Shown here: in pieces, positions 21,130 to 33,652 of the stretch | Layout: every line of letters starts with the position of its first letter | How positions within the stretch are numbered: the stretch's first letter is position 1 | Source: Marasmius tenuissimus | Taxonomy: Eukaryota; Basidiomycota; Agaricomycetes; Agaricales; Marasmiaceae | Assembly: GCA_029532415.1 (NCBI GenBank) | Contig: JAQOTA010000046.1 | Location: 2,170,001 to 2,234,000 of the forward strand | DNA: 64,000 bases | Reading direction: 5' to 3' | Translations under genes and position numbers: made by a program | The notes under the pieces: generated by a model | Database searches by the model: none | What the model was told of the DNA's origin: nothing | The model's input: the letters and a program-made list of their open reading frames with translations, nothing else

Positions 21130-22358
21130 CTTGATGGACCCTCCGACATGCCGTTGACAGTGACCGTCATCATCTGGCGGGCTATCATTCAGTAACAGCA
21201 GCCATTGGGCTATGTCGAACCTCTCTTCGTCGTCTTCTCCTAGAGTCTCTCGGTTTATTATCCAGAGGTGGGTCAAATAGGACCCAAAATGAACTCCAGT
21301 CACTCAAAAAATGCAGCTCTGACGTTCTTGAAGACGCGAGGACCAATGTGCTGGACGAGGCTAATAACCTTGTATGGTTCAAGGTGCGAAGCATTCAAAA
21401 GTCCTCCATTTCTTGGACCTAATTTGTTTGTAGGAACGTTTTCTTAGTGACAATGAAATAGTCGAACATGTCATGGTGTGTCGCCTTGTACTTGCCTCGT
21501 GTTCCAGAGCTGAAGGAAATTTCAGCATAATCAAAGCAGTACGGTATGCTGGATAATTCATAGACCATTGCGTGGCTGGTACATTCGCATACGGTCTCCG
21601 TCATTTCCGCCAGGCGTCTTCATTCCCTTGACTCCAGTTCTACCCAACTCGCCCCATTATGCCGAGGCTGCCCTGGGATTTCAATCACGTACCAGTTTAC
21701 CTTCTGCGAAGGATACTGGAGTGTCCATACGTCCCTCTCAGGAAGCAAGTGCTTCGACAGTACATTCATATCCACCAACACCACCTTCTCTGCCCTCACT
21801 TGTCCTTCAACCTCCATCGCCGCCAACCTCACCGCCATCCTCATCGAAGGACCCCTTGCCGGATACTCCGCGACCCAAATCCTCTCAGTCATCGACTTTT
21901 ATCAGTGACTTTGTGATCGCCCCTTACCTACCCTCAGCAACAGCCCCATCCCTCTTCTCGCGCATTGTCAGTGCGGTAAGAGACTATGACACTTTGGGCT
22001 CCAACTCCTTCACGATATCAAGGATTGCTCACCAGTCACCGCCTCCCCAACTACCGGGTGGCGCAACTACCGATACATCTCCTTCGATGACGGCCCCTAC
22101 GTCCGTTAAATGCCTGCCTCTCGTTACATTCCGAGATCGGACTTCCTTCCTCACCGCCAGATCGATGAATGGCTTTCTAGAAATTGATCACGCAGAGGAG
22201 CGCTTACTTGGCGTCGATACTAGTTTTTGGGTCACCGTTGCTCTAACATACTTGGACTTTTTGAATGACAGAGGAGTGAGTCACTCCGTATTCATCGACG
22301 TCAACAACAACACTGACTATCCCCATTGCAGAGCTACCTTGCAGCCTTGAACGATTGA
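21130..22358 (+). CDS. unrecognised protein, 5' end unresolved
   Basis: Probable multi-exon gene. An exon before about 21378 ends DEANNLVWFK; a 50-bp GT-AG intron joins it to ERFLSDNEIVEHVMVCRLVL. A later exon from about 21610 carries VFIPLTPVLPNSPHYAEAAL and a long Pro/Ser/Thr-rich stretch. A conserved-looking C-terminal block follows (RLLGVDTSFWVTVALTYLDF), and a 60-bp intron then leads to a short last exon ending SYLAALND at 22358. I could not find the start codon or the junction near 21540-21610. I recognise no family. It diverges from COX17 with very little space between them. Confidence 0.4.
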
Positions 22359-22590
22359 TACTTTAGGCAGTGTAAAAAAATTACTTCCCGTACATAGGGG
22401 TAAATTGTCTCAATAAGGATATTCGGACCTGTACGGTGCTCCTATTAGCTGGGCAGAAAAACAGTGGAAAGTGTGTCTAGGATTGACCCCTTCCTCCTTT
22501 CAGTAACTTGGACTTGTAAAAGCGAGCCCCTCCACCTTTATCTTCAACCACTATCGAGAGAGCCTAATCTCTCGAGGCGAGGAACCCAAC

Positions 22591-24676
22591 ATGCCCGCGA
22601 ACTCATCCGTTCCTCCTCCACCGTCTTCGGTTGGTGTGGATAATGATGCTCAACAAATTGATGGAGACACCGTGTATCAGAAGCGCATCTACGATCCTCC
22701 CTACTTTTCTCCTCTCACTGCAGACGATGAGTTCGATCTATTCGACATTGAGCTCCAGGTCGAAGCTAATGGAAAGGCGTCGACTGGAAAGACATCCGTT
22801 GGAAAGGGATCTCCTGGAAAGGCGAGTCGTTATCGATGCGCCTTTGGAAAACGTATGCTCACGTTCATATAGGCAGAGTTGACTGTCCGCACCCGTCATG
22901 GCTCAAATACCCGTCCTATCTACAAGATAGAGAAATCCGTTCGAGCTCATCTACTCGGGAAGAAAGTCCTCAACATCGTTATTCAGCGCAGTGAAGCTTG
23001 GGACTCCACAAAAGGAGAAACCCTCAAGAGCAAAGGCCATCGATATATCCCAATCTGGGAAGGCTTCGGACAAGGTACTCGCGATATCTCTGTCAAAGCG
23101 ACGTCGAGCATGGTCTTGGTCGGAACAAGCCATGGTGGTTCCTTCTCTATGACCTCGTATTGCGGCTCCTATGACCCCCAACGATCTCGCCTCCCCCAAC
23201 CCCGAGACTGTCTTTCGCATCATTTCTTCCCGATACACCTGACAAAATTCGAGAATCCTCGGCCTCATAATGGCAAAAATTTCTCGCCTCAGGGAAGTGC
23301 GGGCCATATGCAGATTCCGGACGCTCTCCTAAAACCGTATGCTGGTGGAGGCTATTTCGTCTTTGACTGTCACAGTCGGGGGAGAAATGAACTCTTGACT
23401 ACGCTGTACTGCACGGGTTACGAGAAGCGTCATCGCGTACGGGAGGGTGACATCGCGCTCGCTGAGCTGCGCCTTCCTGTTCTACCGATGGTGGATTCCA
23501 ACAAGTCCTCGCAGCCTACATGGAGTCGCTTCATGAAGGAGCGTCATGCGGTTCTTCATATATCCAAACGGGGGGTGGAAGCGGTTTTCTGTGGACCCGA
23601 AATTAACATGACGGTGCCCAATTCGGAGGCTGGGAGCAGGTATTCGTTGTCGAAAAATCAAGCCCATGAGATTGTGATCTCTGCTGTGTCGATGATGCTC
23701 CTCGCTATCGAGAACGGCGGTCTGGAGAAGAAATGGCAATGGCTGAACCATAGGACCAGACTTGAGGGGATCCTGAAGGATGGGTCGCCAGGGCTTGCAG
23801 GTGTGCCTCATCCAAACCGTACTATTCTTTTCCCCTTTTACTGATATCGCGATCTCAGATACACTTGAAGCCGACAAATCTTCGCTCATCGATAATTCCT
23901 CGTCCTTCCAGGAAGTCATTCCCGACGACGGGAGTGGCGTTATCGACCCCTGGATGCAGCGACCGAGCACCCCAAGCTCACATTCACAGGCGAACGAAGA
24001 CCCTTTGATCCGAACCTCGGGCGATTCTCCTGACTCTGAGAATACGGGGGAAGAGCCTTTCACGCCTGTCGACGATCGATCTATGAATGTCAACCCGCAA
24101 GGCCCCGGCTATGTTTTTGCGCAGTCTCCTTCTGTCTACTCTCAGGAGGAACCGAGGAATCGTATCGAGTTGGATGGAAATTACCTCAACAATCAGAACG
24201 TGGAAGAGACGAAAGGGTTCTACCAACAAGCAGAGGCCACGATTAACCCACAGCATTCTTTCCATCACCTAGCTGCGCACCAAGTTCCTAACGGACAATA
24301 CTTCCCTCCTAACCAGGGTCCCATGCCTCTCCAGCCGACTACCTTCTATTCCCCTCAGCCGCAATCCTTCAACCACCCGGTAGTTGGACCGCCTTTGGCA
24401 CATCATCCCCAAAGGCCGATCACAATTGACGGACACCGGTTCCCGCAAGGACGATTGCCTTCTCTTCAGCAGCAGCAACAGCCCCCCGTTTCTCAGCGCC
24501 TTCCGGTTCCACTCCCTATTCCCGTTCACCCAGCCTCCCTGACTCTTTGGGCAGAGGATACCCGACCAACTTCGGACTCGTCACCCGACTCGGAGGCGGT
24601 CAACATTACGCGTAAGGAGGGACCGAAGGTCACTGGTCGCCCTAAACCTGGCGTGGAAGGTGGGATCTTTTGGTGA
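22591..24676 (+). CDS. unrecognised protein with conserved N-terminal half and disordered Pro/Gln-rich tail
   Basis: Three exons are joined by introns at about 22828-22877 and 23801-23858. The N-terminal half (about 400 residues) looks globular: YQKRIYDPPYFSPLTADDEF, YKIEKSVRAHLLGKKVLNIV, then blocks such as GGGYFVFDCHSRGRNEL and HEIVISAVSMMLLAIENGGL. The last 270 residues are rich in Pro, Gln, Ser and His with short Gln runs (LQQQQQPPV) and look intrinsically disordered. There is no signal peptide or membrane segment. A tubby/LURP-like fold was considered for the front half but cannot be supported by eye. No function is assigned. Confidence 0.6.
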
Positions 24677-24931
24677 ATTTTACTCCCGATATACCTATTC
24701 GAAGTATCTCTTTTGCTTGGGCTATGTTCGGTTCGGGTGTTGCGCAAACCCTCTCTCTCTCTCTCTGCATATTTTCACTTATCTCTTCGTGATGTTCATT
24801 TCGCTGGATAATCTTGGTGTAGGTAGTTGGATACTTCGTTATCAACCCTATAGTACTAAGTAGACACGGATACCCCAACAATCGTTCCCTAGTAGTGTAA
24901 ACTTATCACAAATGACATTGCTTACATTGAA
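24677..24931. other. convergent intergenic region with CT microsatellite
   Basis: A (CT)n run lies near 24752-24766. No gene is visible between the two converging stops. Confidence 0.5.
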
Positions 24932-26130
24932 CTAGTCGTCCTCGTGTGCGTGGAAAAACTCATTCCTCTGACCGCCTCCCCAGTCACCCCCGTACGAAGA
25001 GCGTCTCCTCTCGTTGGGCTTATCCAATTCTCTGCTCGGGGGTGGACGTTCAATGTAATCCTGAGCATACCACAGGCCTAGTTTACCGCGATAAGTGTTG
25101 AGAATGTTGGTAGCTGAGGGGGTATCAGCGCATATGATGAAACCGCATTGGCTGGAGTCGTCTCGGAAGCTGCGCGCGTCTGCAATGGAGTATCAGGTAT
25201 GAAAGTCACAAACAGGGAAGTGTTGAGCGGGCACGCACATCTAATATTCTTGATATTGGGCAGGTGAGGTTTCAGCAGTTGCTTGAGCTCGTCTTCTTTT
25301 ATGTGACCACGGAAGTGTAATACATGAGATGGTGGGTCCGGGTTTTTCTTGTTATTGAGATCGCTGTAAGAGACGTATAGTGTTTGACCGTCAAGAGACA
25401 AGGGCATGCTACGGTGAGCCTTCATGGCTTCCTCGGCAGCCTCTTTCGTAGTAAACTGGACATGAGCAAAATATCCTCTATGATTAGATCCTGTCAAGAG
25501 GTTAGATTTCGGAAAGAGAGCAGGTATGAGCTGTCAGCGACATACTAATACTTATGTCGCCCAGACCACTTTGTACTTGAAGCTCTTGGAACATTGCTTC
25601 GATTTCCTGCACAGTGGGTTTTCGAGGGAACCTCCCAAGGAAAAGTTTGCTGTTGGAGTCCGGCGGCTGATTTTGTCCTTGTAGATGCTTTTCAACGAGT
25701 CGTCCAAACGTTTTTCGCCCGTCGACCACAATCCCGGATTTTATAGCTTCGCAGAACCGTCTAGCGTTATCCTCATCCTCAAACTCAACATTGGCGAAAC
25801 CTGCTGGTCGGTTTCGCTCGTTGGCGGCTAGTAAAATAGCAGTCAATAAGTTTCCCAGTTGTCAATAGTAGATAAGTACGCACGCATCGTGATGCGGGCT
25901 AGTGTCCCATACTGTTCTGCTATTTCCTTCACCTCAGTAACTTTCGTTTTGAAGGGAAGGTTGCCCATGTAGACAATTTTGTGAGGAATTTTCGGACGGT
26001 CATAGCATGCCTGTGATGTCGTGAAGTGTCTCAGCAATAACGAGGATGGCGTCGAGAGACGCGTCAAACAGCGATGATTAAGAGGAGAGCAGAAGGCGAG
26101 CCGGAGACTCTTGAAAATGCAGCTCGACAT
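24932..26130 (-). CDS. mitochondrial RNA-recognition-motif protein, copy A
   Basis: The N-terminus MSSCIFKSLRLAFCSPLNHR with RHFTTSQACYD reads as a mitochondrial presequence. An RRM follows: IVYMGNLPFKTKVTEVKEIA (RNP2), then NRPAGFANVEFEDEDNARRF (RNP1). Further RRM-like units are KLFLGRFPRKPT with GYFAHVQFTTKEAAEEAMKA, and HVLHFRGHIKEDELKQLLKP. The C-terminal tail is charged and Gly-rich, ending FFHAHEDD. At least three RRM-type domains in a row suggest an organelle RNA-binding protein in processing, stability or translation (inference). Introns lie near 25200-25240, 25490-25550 and 25830-25890. It is paralogous to the gene at 32.5-33.7 kb and diverges from the gamma-tubulin complex gene. Confidence 0.8.
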
Positions 26131-26249
26131 GAAGGATGAGAGCAAGGGACAGTGACACGCGTGCCAGGGTCGGGTTTCTGAGCGCTTGTTGAAACCGGAC
26201 GCGACTCTCACTCAGACCAGCACGACGATGTGCTGCACGCTTAGCGGAC
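26131..26249. promoter_or_regulatory. bidirectional promoter, RRM-A / gamma-tubulin complex gene
   Basis: Only 119 bp separate the two divergent start codons, so the promoters must overlap or share elements. No TATA box is visible. Confidence 0.45.
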
Positions 26250-29200
26250 ATGGCCGACAATCTATTTCCATCGGTCACTGCACTCGAAGAGCTTGATGAT
26301 CAGCCATCTCTGCATTTAAAGCCCTTGTATTCCTCATTCTATGTTCCACCCCTCCTTGATAAACCTCAGGATCCAATCATCGACACCCTTAAGCGTTCAA
26401 ATCTCGACGGCAATGAACACCATAACAGGTTCAAACTCTCTATCAACGATACAAAAGTCAAGATACAACCCCTCGAGCTCAAGATAGACGACTCTTTGAA
26501 TAGGCTAGTTCTTGACGATGTCCTGGACGTGTGGGAGGTCGCGGTCAGTCGGGGAAATGCAGCACAGGTGCGTTTGAAACGGCTGCCTCTACCTATAATG
26601 CCATTCTGAACCGTCGATCGAAAAAGAGTCAACTCCGTTCCTGGGACGACCTCCAAAGACCATATTCAATTACGCCATCGACAACTGGTTTTCTGTCTGA
26701 ACAAGACGGTGTCATGTTCGCTGCTGCTCGACACCAGTACGTTCGCATGCCATTTTATCGCGTTTCACTCATTTTTTTCTCGCTAGTCTGCATCCTCAAC
26801 TCCATTTGGAGGACGTTGAAATACTCTATGTCTCAAAAGACGATCTGCTACGCAACCTCAAGATGACTGTTTTGGGCGCATCGACCTCTTTACACGAGTG
26901 GGATCCCGTTTCCGAGACTTTCACCAACAGTATTGGCCGAGATGGCAGGAGACGCACGATCATCATTTCTGGCAAGGACACGACTATAAGTGATAGGTTT
27001 GTTACTCGCCTTGATTATCCCGAATGGTCGGTTGATTGGGGCGAAGCATAATGTCCACTTTTTTGACGATCGGGACAGCGCTACGGCGGCTAGAAAAACT
27101 TGTTGCTGACATTCGCGCAAGGTATGCAAATAAAGGCTTCCATTATATTGTTTACTGACCTTACTTCTTGATCAGAACTTCAAAAACTGAGCCGACCCTT
27201 CACGCATTCGCCCATGCTCTCTCAACATGTCTGGGCTCCATACGTCGTTCGCTGGACGATTGCTCTCCTCTCAAATACGACTCCATGACAGGAGATGACT
27301 TGTGTGGGATCCTGGCTGAATATGAACCTCATCAGCAAGTGCTAGTGGCTCTTTTATCACTGTGCGCGAGGGTAAGTCTGTAGGCCTCGATTAGATCATT
27401 GCCTCATGTGCCCAGCAGGGTATAAACAGCTCTCCCGATACATATGCGACCGTTCCTGAGGAGGCACAACCTTTCCTTTCTCATTTATTTGAGGCTCTCG
27501 ACTCCCACCTAGAACGCAAGTCGCCGCAGGGTGTGAACGCGATGATTGCCTTTCTGTTGAGCGAAGCCTCCCGCCATTATTTCTATACGGTTTGTCGAAC
27601 CGTTGGTTATCACGCCGGTGGTCACTCCGCTATCAGCGAGACCGATGACGAGGAACTTCGCGACTTTCCCAACTTCTTTTCCGCGGAACTTGCCAATGCC
27701 CTACCCACCGCTCGACGATCACTGCATCTCCTCCGCGCGGCACGTCCGGACCACCCTATTCTACGTGAACAGCAGCAGGCTTCTGTCCAGTGGATATGGG
27801 CACAGAGTACCGTCGAAGCGGCCTTCTTCAATCGTTTGCGCAGAGTAGACTCCGCACGTCCGTCTGTTTTGGGCACGCCTGTTAAGCCTGGTGGCGTGCA
27901 ATACAAGGCGGAGTTGCGGCAATTTAGGAAATTCGACTTGGAGCCTGGCTTCGGTATCGGCTCTCAGTCATGCTTCGGTCGTGACAATACCAACGTTCCA
28001 GAAGTACGACTGAGCTCGTTCATCCAGGCGTTTCCCAAAACCCTGCCCGCAGTCACGCCAACCCTTCGCGACCTTGCCGCTTTGATGTTGAAACCGCTAC
28101 TTTCACATTGTTCCGCACTATCGAGCACCCTTCTTTCCATCTTCTTATCCCTCCCGCCTCCCCTCAACCTCCAAGCGCATCTGAAGCTGATGCAATCATA
28201 TATGCTCCTCACCCTACCGTCCTTCAAGTCGAGGTTATCAGCTGCGTTGTTTTCGGATTCGCTGGACTTTACTGTGAACGAGAAGGCCAGGCAACTGTTT
28301 TCTCTGACCTCACGTCGGCGGGCGGCACAACGCTCCGAAACCATGCAGAATAAAGTCTGGGCGGTTGGGTTGGCTCTCGCACTCCTGGAACGAGATATCT
28401 GGCCTCCCATTGGCGCGGATCTGAATTTCTTTCTACGCACTGTCATCTATGATTCGTTTGATCTACACAACGGAGAGGAAATCAGGCAAAGAGAGGTTGA
28501 AGAGGTTGAGAGCAGACTAGGGTTCGCTATCAGAGGCTCTGAAGGGAAGGATCCGTGGTCTGATCCCTTAGCTATCGAGTAAGTTGGACTTCCTTGAACA
28601 AGCACTGTGAGTGTGCTGATTACTGGATTTGTTAGAGCTCTGGACTTCCTTTACATGGACTACAAGCCGCCCCCTCCTCTTGATGTCGTGATTACGAACG
28701 ACATCATCTTCAAGTATCAACGCCTGTTTGCCCTGCTTCTCAGAGTCCTGAGAGGTCAGCACATTCCCATTTCATGCGGTGTATGTTCACTGATGTACCT
28801 GTTTCGCAGCGGAAAGCGCTACCGCCGCCATATTTCGCATGATGCGACCATCCGCCACACCTCTCTTCCCAACCTTGGCCGAGTCCCGCAAGCTATTGTT
28901 GCATTTCCGATTCATTGCTCAGCAGTTCGTAGGGTGCATATCCGAGTACATCTACGACACAGCCATTGGCGGGAACTTTGGTCCATTCCTCGATAAACTC
29001 CACTCGGACGACAAAGCACAAGCACCCTTTCCTGATGTTTTCTCTCTTGCGGAGGCGCATTCAGATACCATGGATAACATATTGACTGCGTGTCTGTCGA
29101 GAACGAGTCAGCGGGTGACTGGGGCTTTGTTGCGGGACTGCTTGAACACCATTCTCCAGTTTGCGGTCGTTGCGGGGGAGTTACATCGGGGACGGTTGAA

Positions 29201-29487
29201 GGAATATGAAGCGGCGCCGACGATTGAAGATTTACATAATAGGTTGAGGAGGAAGGTGTCGTCCTTGGTAAGCTTTTTCACGCGCTTGTGCCCTAGCCTT
29301 CGTTGCGCTGATGCTTTGTCCATTGGTGAAGGTCAAAGCACTGCGGATCATGGTCGATAAGCGAGCGAATTCGAGCTTAGTGGCCGATGCTTCCCGCACG
29401 GGACATGGTCCAGCTGGTGGGGTCGAAGCTTTGTCCCATCTCCTAGCACGCCTCGACTTCGGGAATTGGTGGCTAAAGCCCGAGTGA
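26250..29487 (+). CDS. gamma-tubulin complex component (Spc97/Spc98 family, GCP4/5/6-like)
   Basis: A long gene of about eight exons. The middle region carries AHLKLMQSYMLLTLPSFKSR, typical of the GCP core. The C-terminal region has LDFLYMDYKPPPPLDVVIT, then NDIIFKYQRLFALLLRVLR, the diagnostic GCP2-domain block that contacts gamma-tubulin. Further blocks are LHFRFIAQQFVGCISEYIYD and the ending LDFGNWWLKPE. The product nucleates microtubules as part of the gamma-tubulin ring complex at spindle pole bodies. Which GCP it is cannot be settled by eye; the divergent N-terminus argues against GCP2 and GCP3. Visible introns include about 26567-26600, 27372-27420, 28580-28634, 28754-28809 and 29270-29332. 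Confidence 0.85.
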
Positions 29488-30061
29488 CACATTCATATAG
29501 CAGATGATATAACGAATGCGACATTGTAATTTGTATCTATACTGTGAACAGTCATATAAAGCCAGCCGTCTTCTTGGTAAACCTCTGTTCAACGCCAGGC
29601 AACGAAGCAGACATCGCGAGCGGAACTCAGGGTTACACGACGATAGAGTGGCATGTAACAGCCTACACAACGTGTCGAGTCGGTGGGGGTGGACGACTTG
29701 GGCTCAACAATCGAATGGTCTGGTGACTCATTCGCCATCTGGAAGGTGTCTGCTACCGTATTATCGAGTCGTAGCCGCGCCCCACTGGGTTGAGATGATA
29801 CCAAGTTTCCGGTCGAGGAGGGATGAGAACTCGTCGTTGGCTCGTAGGCAAGGTCGCCATTAGAAAGTTGCATGGACATGGAGGAATCGCGCGATATCAT
29901 GCATTCTGGGCAGGGAGGTGAGAAAACACGCGAGGTTGAGTCCCGAACCTCGTCGTTAGAATTGGTTGAAAGGGGTATACCCGTATTGTTCATTACAAAG
30001 TTCTTCCCTCCTAACCACGCAGATGACTGTCGGTTCCCGGAAGTATAGAACGTTGAGGCGG
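29488..30061. other. convergent region between GCP gene and kinase gene
   Basis: A minus-strand open frame at 29589-29993 (Ser/Thr-rich, MNNTGIPLSTNSNDEVRDST) could be an alternative 3' exon of the kinase gene, because a GT sits exactly at the kinase stop. I cannot confirm it. Otherwise I see only 3' untranslated sequence. Confidence 0.35.
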
Positions 30062-32055
30062 CTACACCCTCAACACCTCAGTTGGGGGCTCACCCCAGTC
30101 CGATTTGAACTTTTTCGACGGGGTGGACCTATCAGCCGCATCATTCGACTGCGAGCTCGGCCCTATAGATGCATCCGAGGATGACGATGCATCACCAACC
30201 TCGTTCGCAGAAGTCGACGTCCAGTCCTCCGCCCGAGGACGTTTTAAGTCCTTCCTTCCTGCTGGCATAGGTATCTCTGTACGTTCGTGGTCGGTGACCG
30301 GCGCAGCGATTGGGGTAACATTAGGTTTCGGATTGCTTCCTAATCGCTCCTTGGACCAGAACAATTTCATAAAGACGTCGCCAGCGCTACCTGACAAAGG
30401 GGTACGTTGCTGCGTGGACTGACTGGGAGGGTGCGGATGATCCTGGGGAGAGTCGCTTCGAGTCGCTTCGGGGTCTGGCATAGATGTGCCCCCATAGTCA
30501 TCAGTCGGATAAGGGACATCGGTGGTTCTCGGTCTGAACGAGCGATTCTGGCCCGGCCGATTTAGAGAAAGACTCGAGAGTCCTGGCTCCCGGTTGACCG
30601 TCCGCGGCATGTCTGGCATAGATAGGTGCCCATAGCCGAGCGTAGCTGGATAACCACGTACACCTGTGGCTCTCGGTCCATCACTGGTAATACTAAACGC
30701 TTCTGATAGCCCCCCAAAGTTGATTTGTTGGAGACTTCCGATAATATCTGCCATTGTAGGTCTGGACGAAGGCTCGGCATACCAGCAGCTCGTCAACAAG
30801 GACCACATGGCGTCTGTCAGACCAGGTAAACCGGTAGGGCGCGACGGATGTTGCCTTTCTATCAAGACCGCACAAATAACTGCAGGGTCTGATAGTTCTG
30901 AGAAAGGAACCCGACCTGTAAAGATCTATTGGGCCTCAGACGCTAAAACGCTAACACCAGATTGTCGTGGACTTCTCACCTCATAACATACACAAGCATA
31001 AGCATAGACATCGCTCTCCCTGGATGATACACAGTCGAGACCAGGCCGCAGTAACTCGGGCGCCAGCCATCGCATTGTCCCCCTTGAGTGATTTGTCTGC
31101 AAAGAGAACAGCCGTTGTGTATCCGTTACACGCGCAAGGCCGAAATCACCAATACGTGCTTTCAGATCTGGAGTGATTAGAATGTTAACCTAAGAACAAC
31201 AGAAAAAAATCAGCGAGCCTTCCGAGATGCTGTGAAGTTCGTAACGTACTCCTTTGAGATCTCCGTGAACCACCTTCATGTCGTGCAGATGGGATAGACC
31301 GCAGGCCACATCGGAGGCCTGTTCCATAGATCAGAAACCAATAAGAGAAAGTTTGGGAAACTGTATCACCAATGACTTGGGGTCGACCAGCTCTGGAGTG
31401 TCCTTCATAAACTGGACTAGGTTCCCCCGCTCCATCCAGGGTGAAACCAAGCACACCCTCTTCATATTGTCGTCCATATGGTAGATCCCCAAAAAAGGCA
31501 GTAAATTGGGATGGTCTAGCTGTCGCCAAACAATAGCTTCTTGCATGTAGTCCTAGTAAGCCACAGAGTGTGCCGATTGCACATTCAAGCATCAGACAGA
31601 CCCCAATCAAGATGTGGATGACACATACCTTGAGGACTTGTTCGACCTCAGTCGCCGAATACACTCGAAGCACTTTCATACATACAATGCTCTCCCCCAT
31701 CTTCCCTTTCCATACATCTCCAAACGCGCCTCCACCAACGGGATGATTGCCAAGCATCTCCACGTTCTGAATGGTGAGGCATTTTGGGTGCAAGCCTGTT
31801 GCCCTGGAGAGACGAATCATCATCTTGAACACGGCTGATCGAAAAGATTTGTGTGTTCCAGAGTATTCCACGAGCTGCAGCGTCCGATGTTGAGCACTCA
31901 AGTTAGCGTTGAGCGACAAGTGCGGGCATACGCACCAGTTGCATTAAATCCAACCATTCCTGAGCTTTCTCTCCCGTAGTCCCAAGAACCTCCTTCCGTC
32001 GTTGTTCATCCGAAATGACGTCCCACAATCGCTTGGTTTCTTCATCGTAGTCCAT
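30062..32055 (-). CDS. tyrosine-kinase-like (TKL) family protein kinase
   Basis: Starts MDYDEETKRLWDVISDEQRR. The kinase domain has the glycine loop PVGGGAFGDVWKG, the ATP-anchoring Lys in CMKVLR, the catalytic loop VVHGDLKGVNILI, the magnesium loop IGDFGLAR, and GTMRWLAPELL. HRD is HGD, as I recall is common in agaricomycete TKL kinases; DLKxxN and DFG are intact, so activity is expected. A C-terminal 220-residue tail is Ser/Pro-rich and ends with basic stretches (GRKDLKRPRAEDW, SKKFKSDW), possible nuclear localisation signals. Exons are short, with introns near 31857-31915, 31548-31625, 31180-31250 and 30910-30975. Substrate and pathway are unknown. Confidence 0.85.
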
Positions 32056-32486
32056 TGTCAGCGCGAGCCTCTCTTGTTTCGTCGTTTATAGTGCCATCGA
32101 GGCGATGTAGAGTTGCAGCTCGCCGCATTTATATGTACTCGAAGTAGCTACCCGCGATGTCTATCGTTGTCATGATCTTTGTATATGTAACCGCTGCCAG
32201 TGAGTCAAGCCATAGCCTCCACGGGGCAGCACGAGCAGATATTCGGTCGCAATTCGAGTCTGGTCAATGGGGTAGAGGAGTGAGCAGGGAAAGTCGCTAA
32301 TGAGCGCTTGAGCCATGCCGGACAATGCCTGGCAGTCCTTCCTCAAGTTCAAAAGTGTGTTCAAGTTGAGAGGTGTCGGATAATCCGTGTCTACACATTG
32401 GAACATTGCCGTATTATCATTATCTACAGTAAGTCACTTCTCCATGTAAAGTACTAGTTGAAGATGATATGCTCCGTCCAAATCGA
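32056..32486. other. intergenic region upstream of the kinase gene
   Basis: One minus-strand frame at 32170-32406 has no recognisable sequence or splice partner. I treat the stretch as the kinase promoter and the RRM-B 3' region. Confidence 0.45.
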
Positions 32487-33652
32487 CTATTCCTTGCCCT
32501 CCAACTCGTCCCGGCTCCGAGCTTCACTTCGCTTCGTACGGTTTTTAGGGTTAGACCAGGATGGTGATCTCCTCAGTTGTTGCGATCTGGGTCTCGAGTA
32601 TTCAAGTAGAAGCCTATCGCCACAAGCTTCTAATATGCTAGTAGCTGAAGGAATGTCGACGCAGCTGATGTGTCCCGCCGAGGATACCGCGTTTTCACTG
32701 CGTGCAACTGCAATAGTATGTTAGGAGGGCGACTAGAGCGTAGAAGAAAGTGATAAAAGACTAACGAGTCCTGATCTCCTCGACCTTGGGACCAAAGGGC
32801 CGCAATAGATCGCGGAGCTCGTCTTCTCCGATGTAGCCACGAAAGTACAGCACCCTGGAGGGTGCCTGTGTTTCCTGGTGAGATCGCCTTGGTGAGCCAT
32901 ATCTGACGTTCAGCTTTCGGCCATCGAGTGTGAAGGGTACGAATCTGTGTTCTTTCAGGGCTTCGGTGGCAGCATCTTGTGTCGTGAACTGAACGTTTGC
33001 GAAACTGTCGGTGCGTCCCGTAACACGTCCTAGACAGAATTGAAGTGGCACAATGCGGGCGAAATTATACTCGCGTACCGATTGTTATCCTAACCAAGTT
33101 TTTTCTCCAACGTAGAAAGAATGGTTCAATATCCGTCACGGTAGGTTCACGGGGAAACCTGTTAATATGAAGGTTTTTCGTGGGTGCGTCTTCCATTCTT
33201 GTCTGCTGATGAGCTTCAACTAGGTGTGCTACCGTGGACCGGCCGTTGAGTACTATTGCATCTTTCTGAGCAATTTCGTAGAGTCGCTTCGCGCTTTCCG
33301 CGTCCACAAACTCAATATTGGCGAAGCCCGCCGGCCTGTTGTTTTCGTCGCTGGCTGTAGAGATTGTGGTTAGAAATCTCCATTCACACGACCATAATCC
33401 AATAAACACACGAATTGTAATTCGAGCCAGCGGGCCGTATCCTTCTGCCAGTTCTTTCAACTGAGCAACGTCCGTTTTGTAGGCAATGTTGCCCAAGTAA
33501 ACAACCTTCTTGGGAAGGTCCGTAAGCCTCCTATGGGACGTTGAAAACTGTTTCCTTGATAATGAAGATGGTGTCGACAGCCATAATGTCGAGTTGCAGC
33601 TCCTGGAAGAGGAGAGGGCTAGTCGAACGCTCTTGAATATGCAGTTTGACAT
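32487..33652 (-). CDS. mitochondrial RNA-recognition-motif protein, copy B
   Basis: It begins MSNCIFKSVRLALSSSRSCN and has KQFSTSHRRL, a presequence very like copy A. The first RRM has KVVYLGNIAYKTDVAQLKEL (RNP2) and NRPAGFANIEFVDAESAKRL (RNP1). Later units include NLHINRFPREPTVTDIEPFF, SFANVQFTTQDAATEALKEH and RVLYFRGYIGEDELRDLLRP. The last exon (about 32487-32715) is basic and Ser-rich, ending SRDELEGKE. Domain order and short introns match copy A, so the two arose by duplication, but they have diverged considerably. Introns are seen near 33355-33415, 33030-33080 and 32716-32765. Confidence 0.75.

Noticed and set aside
29589..29993. Minus-strand Ser/Thr-rich frame as a separate gene
   Set aside because: No promoter, no domain and no partner exon. 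It might be an alternative end of the kinase gene but the evidence is too weak.
32170..32406. 78-residue minus-strand frame upstream of the kinase gene
   Set aside because: No conservation cue and no promoter; it probably lies in the RRM-B to kinase intergenic region by chance.
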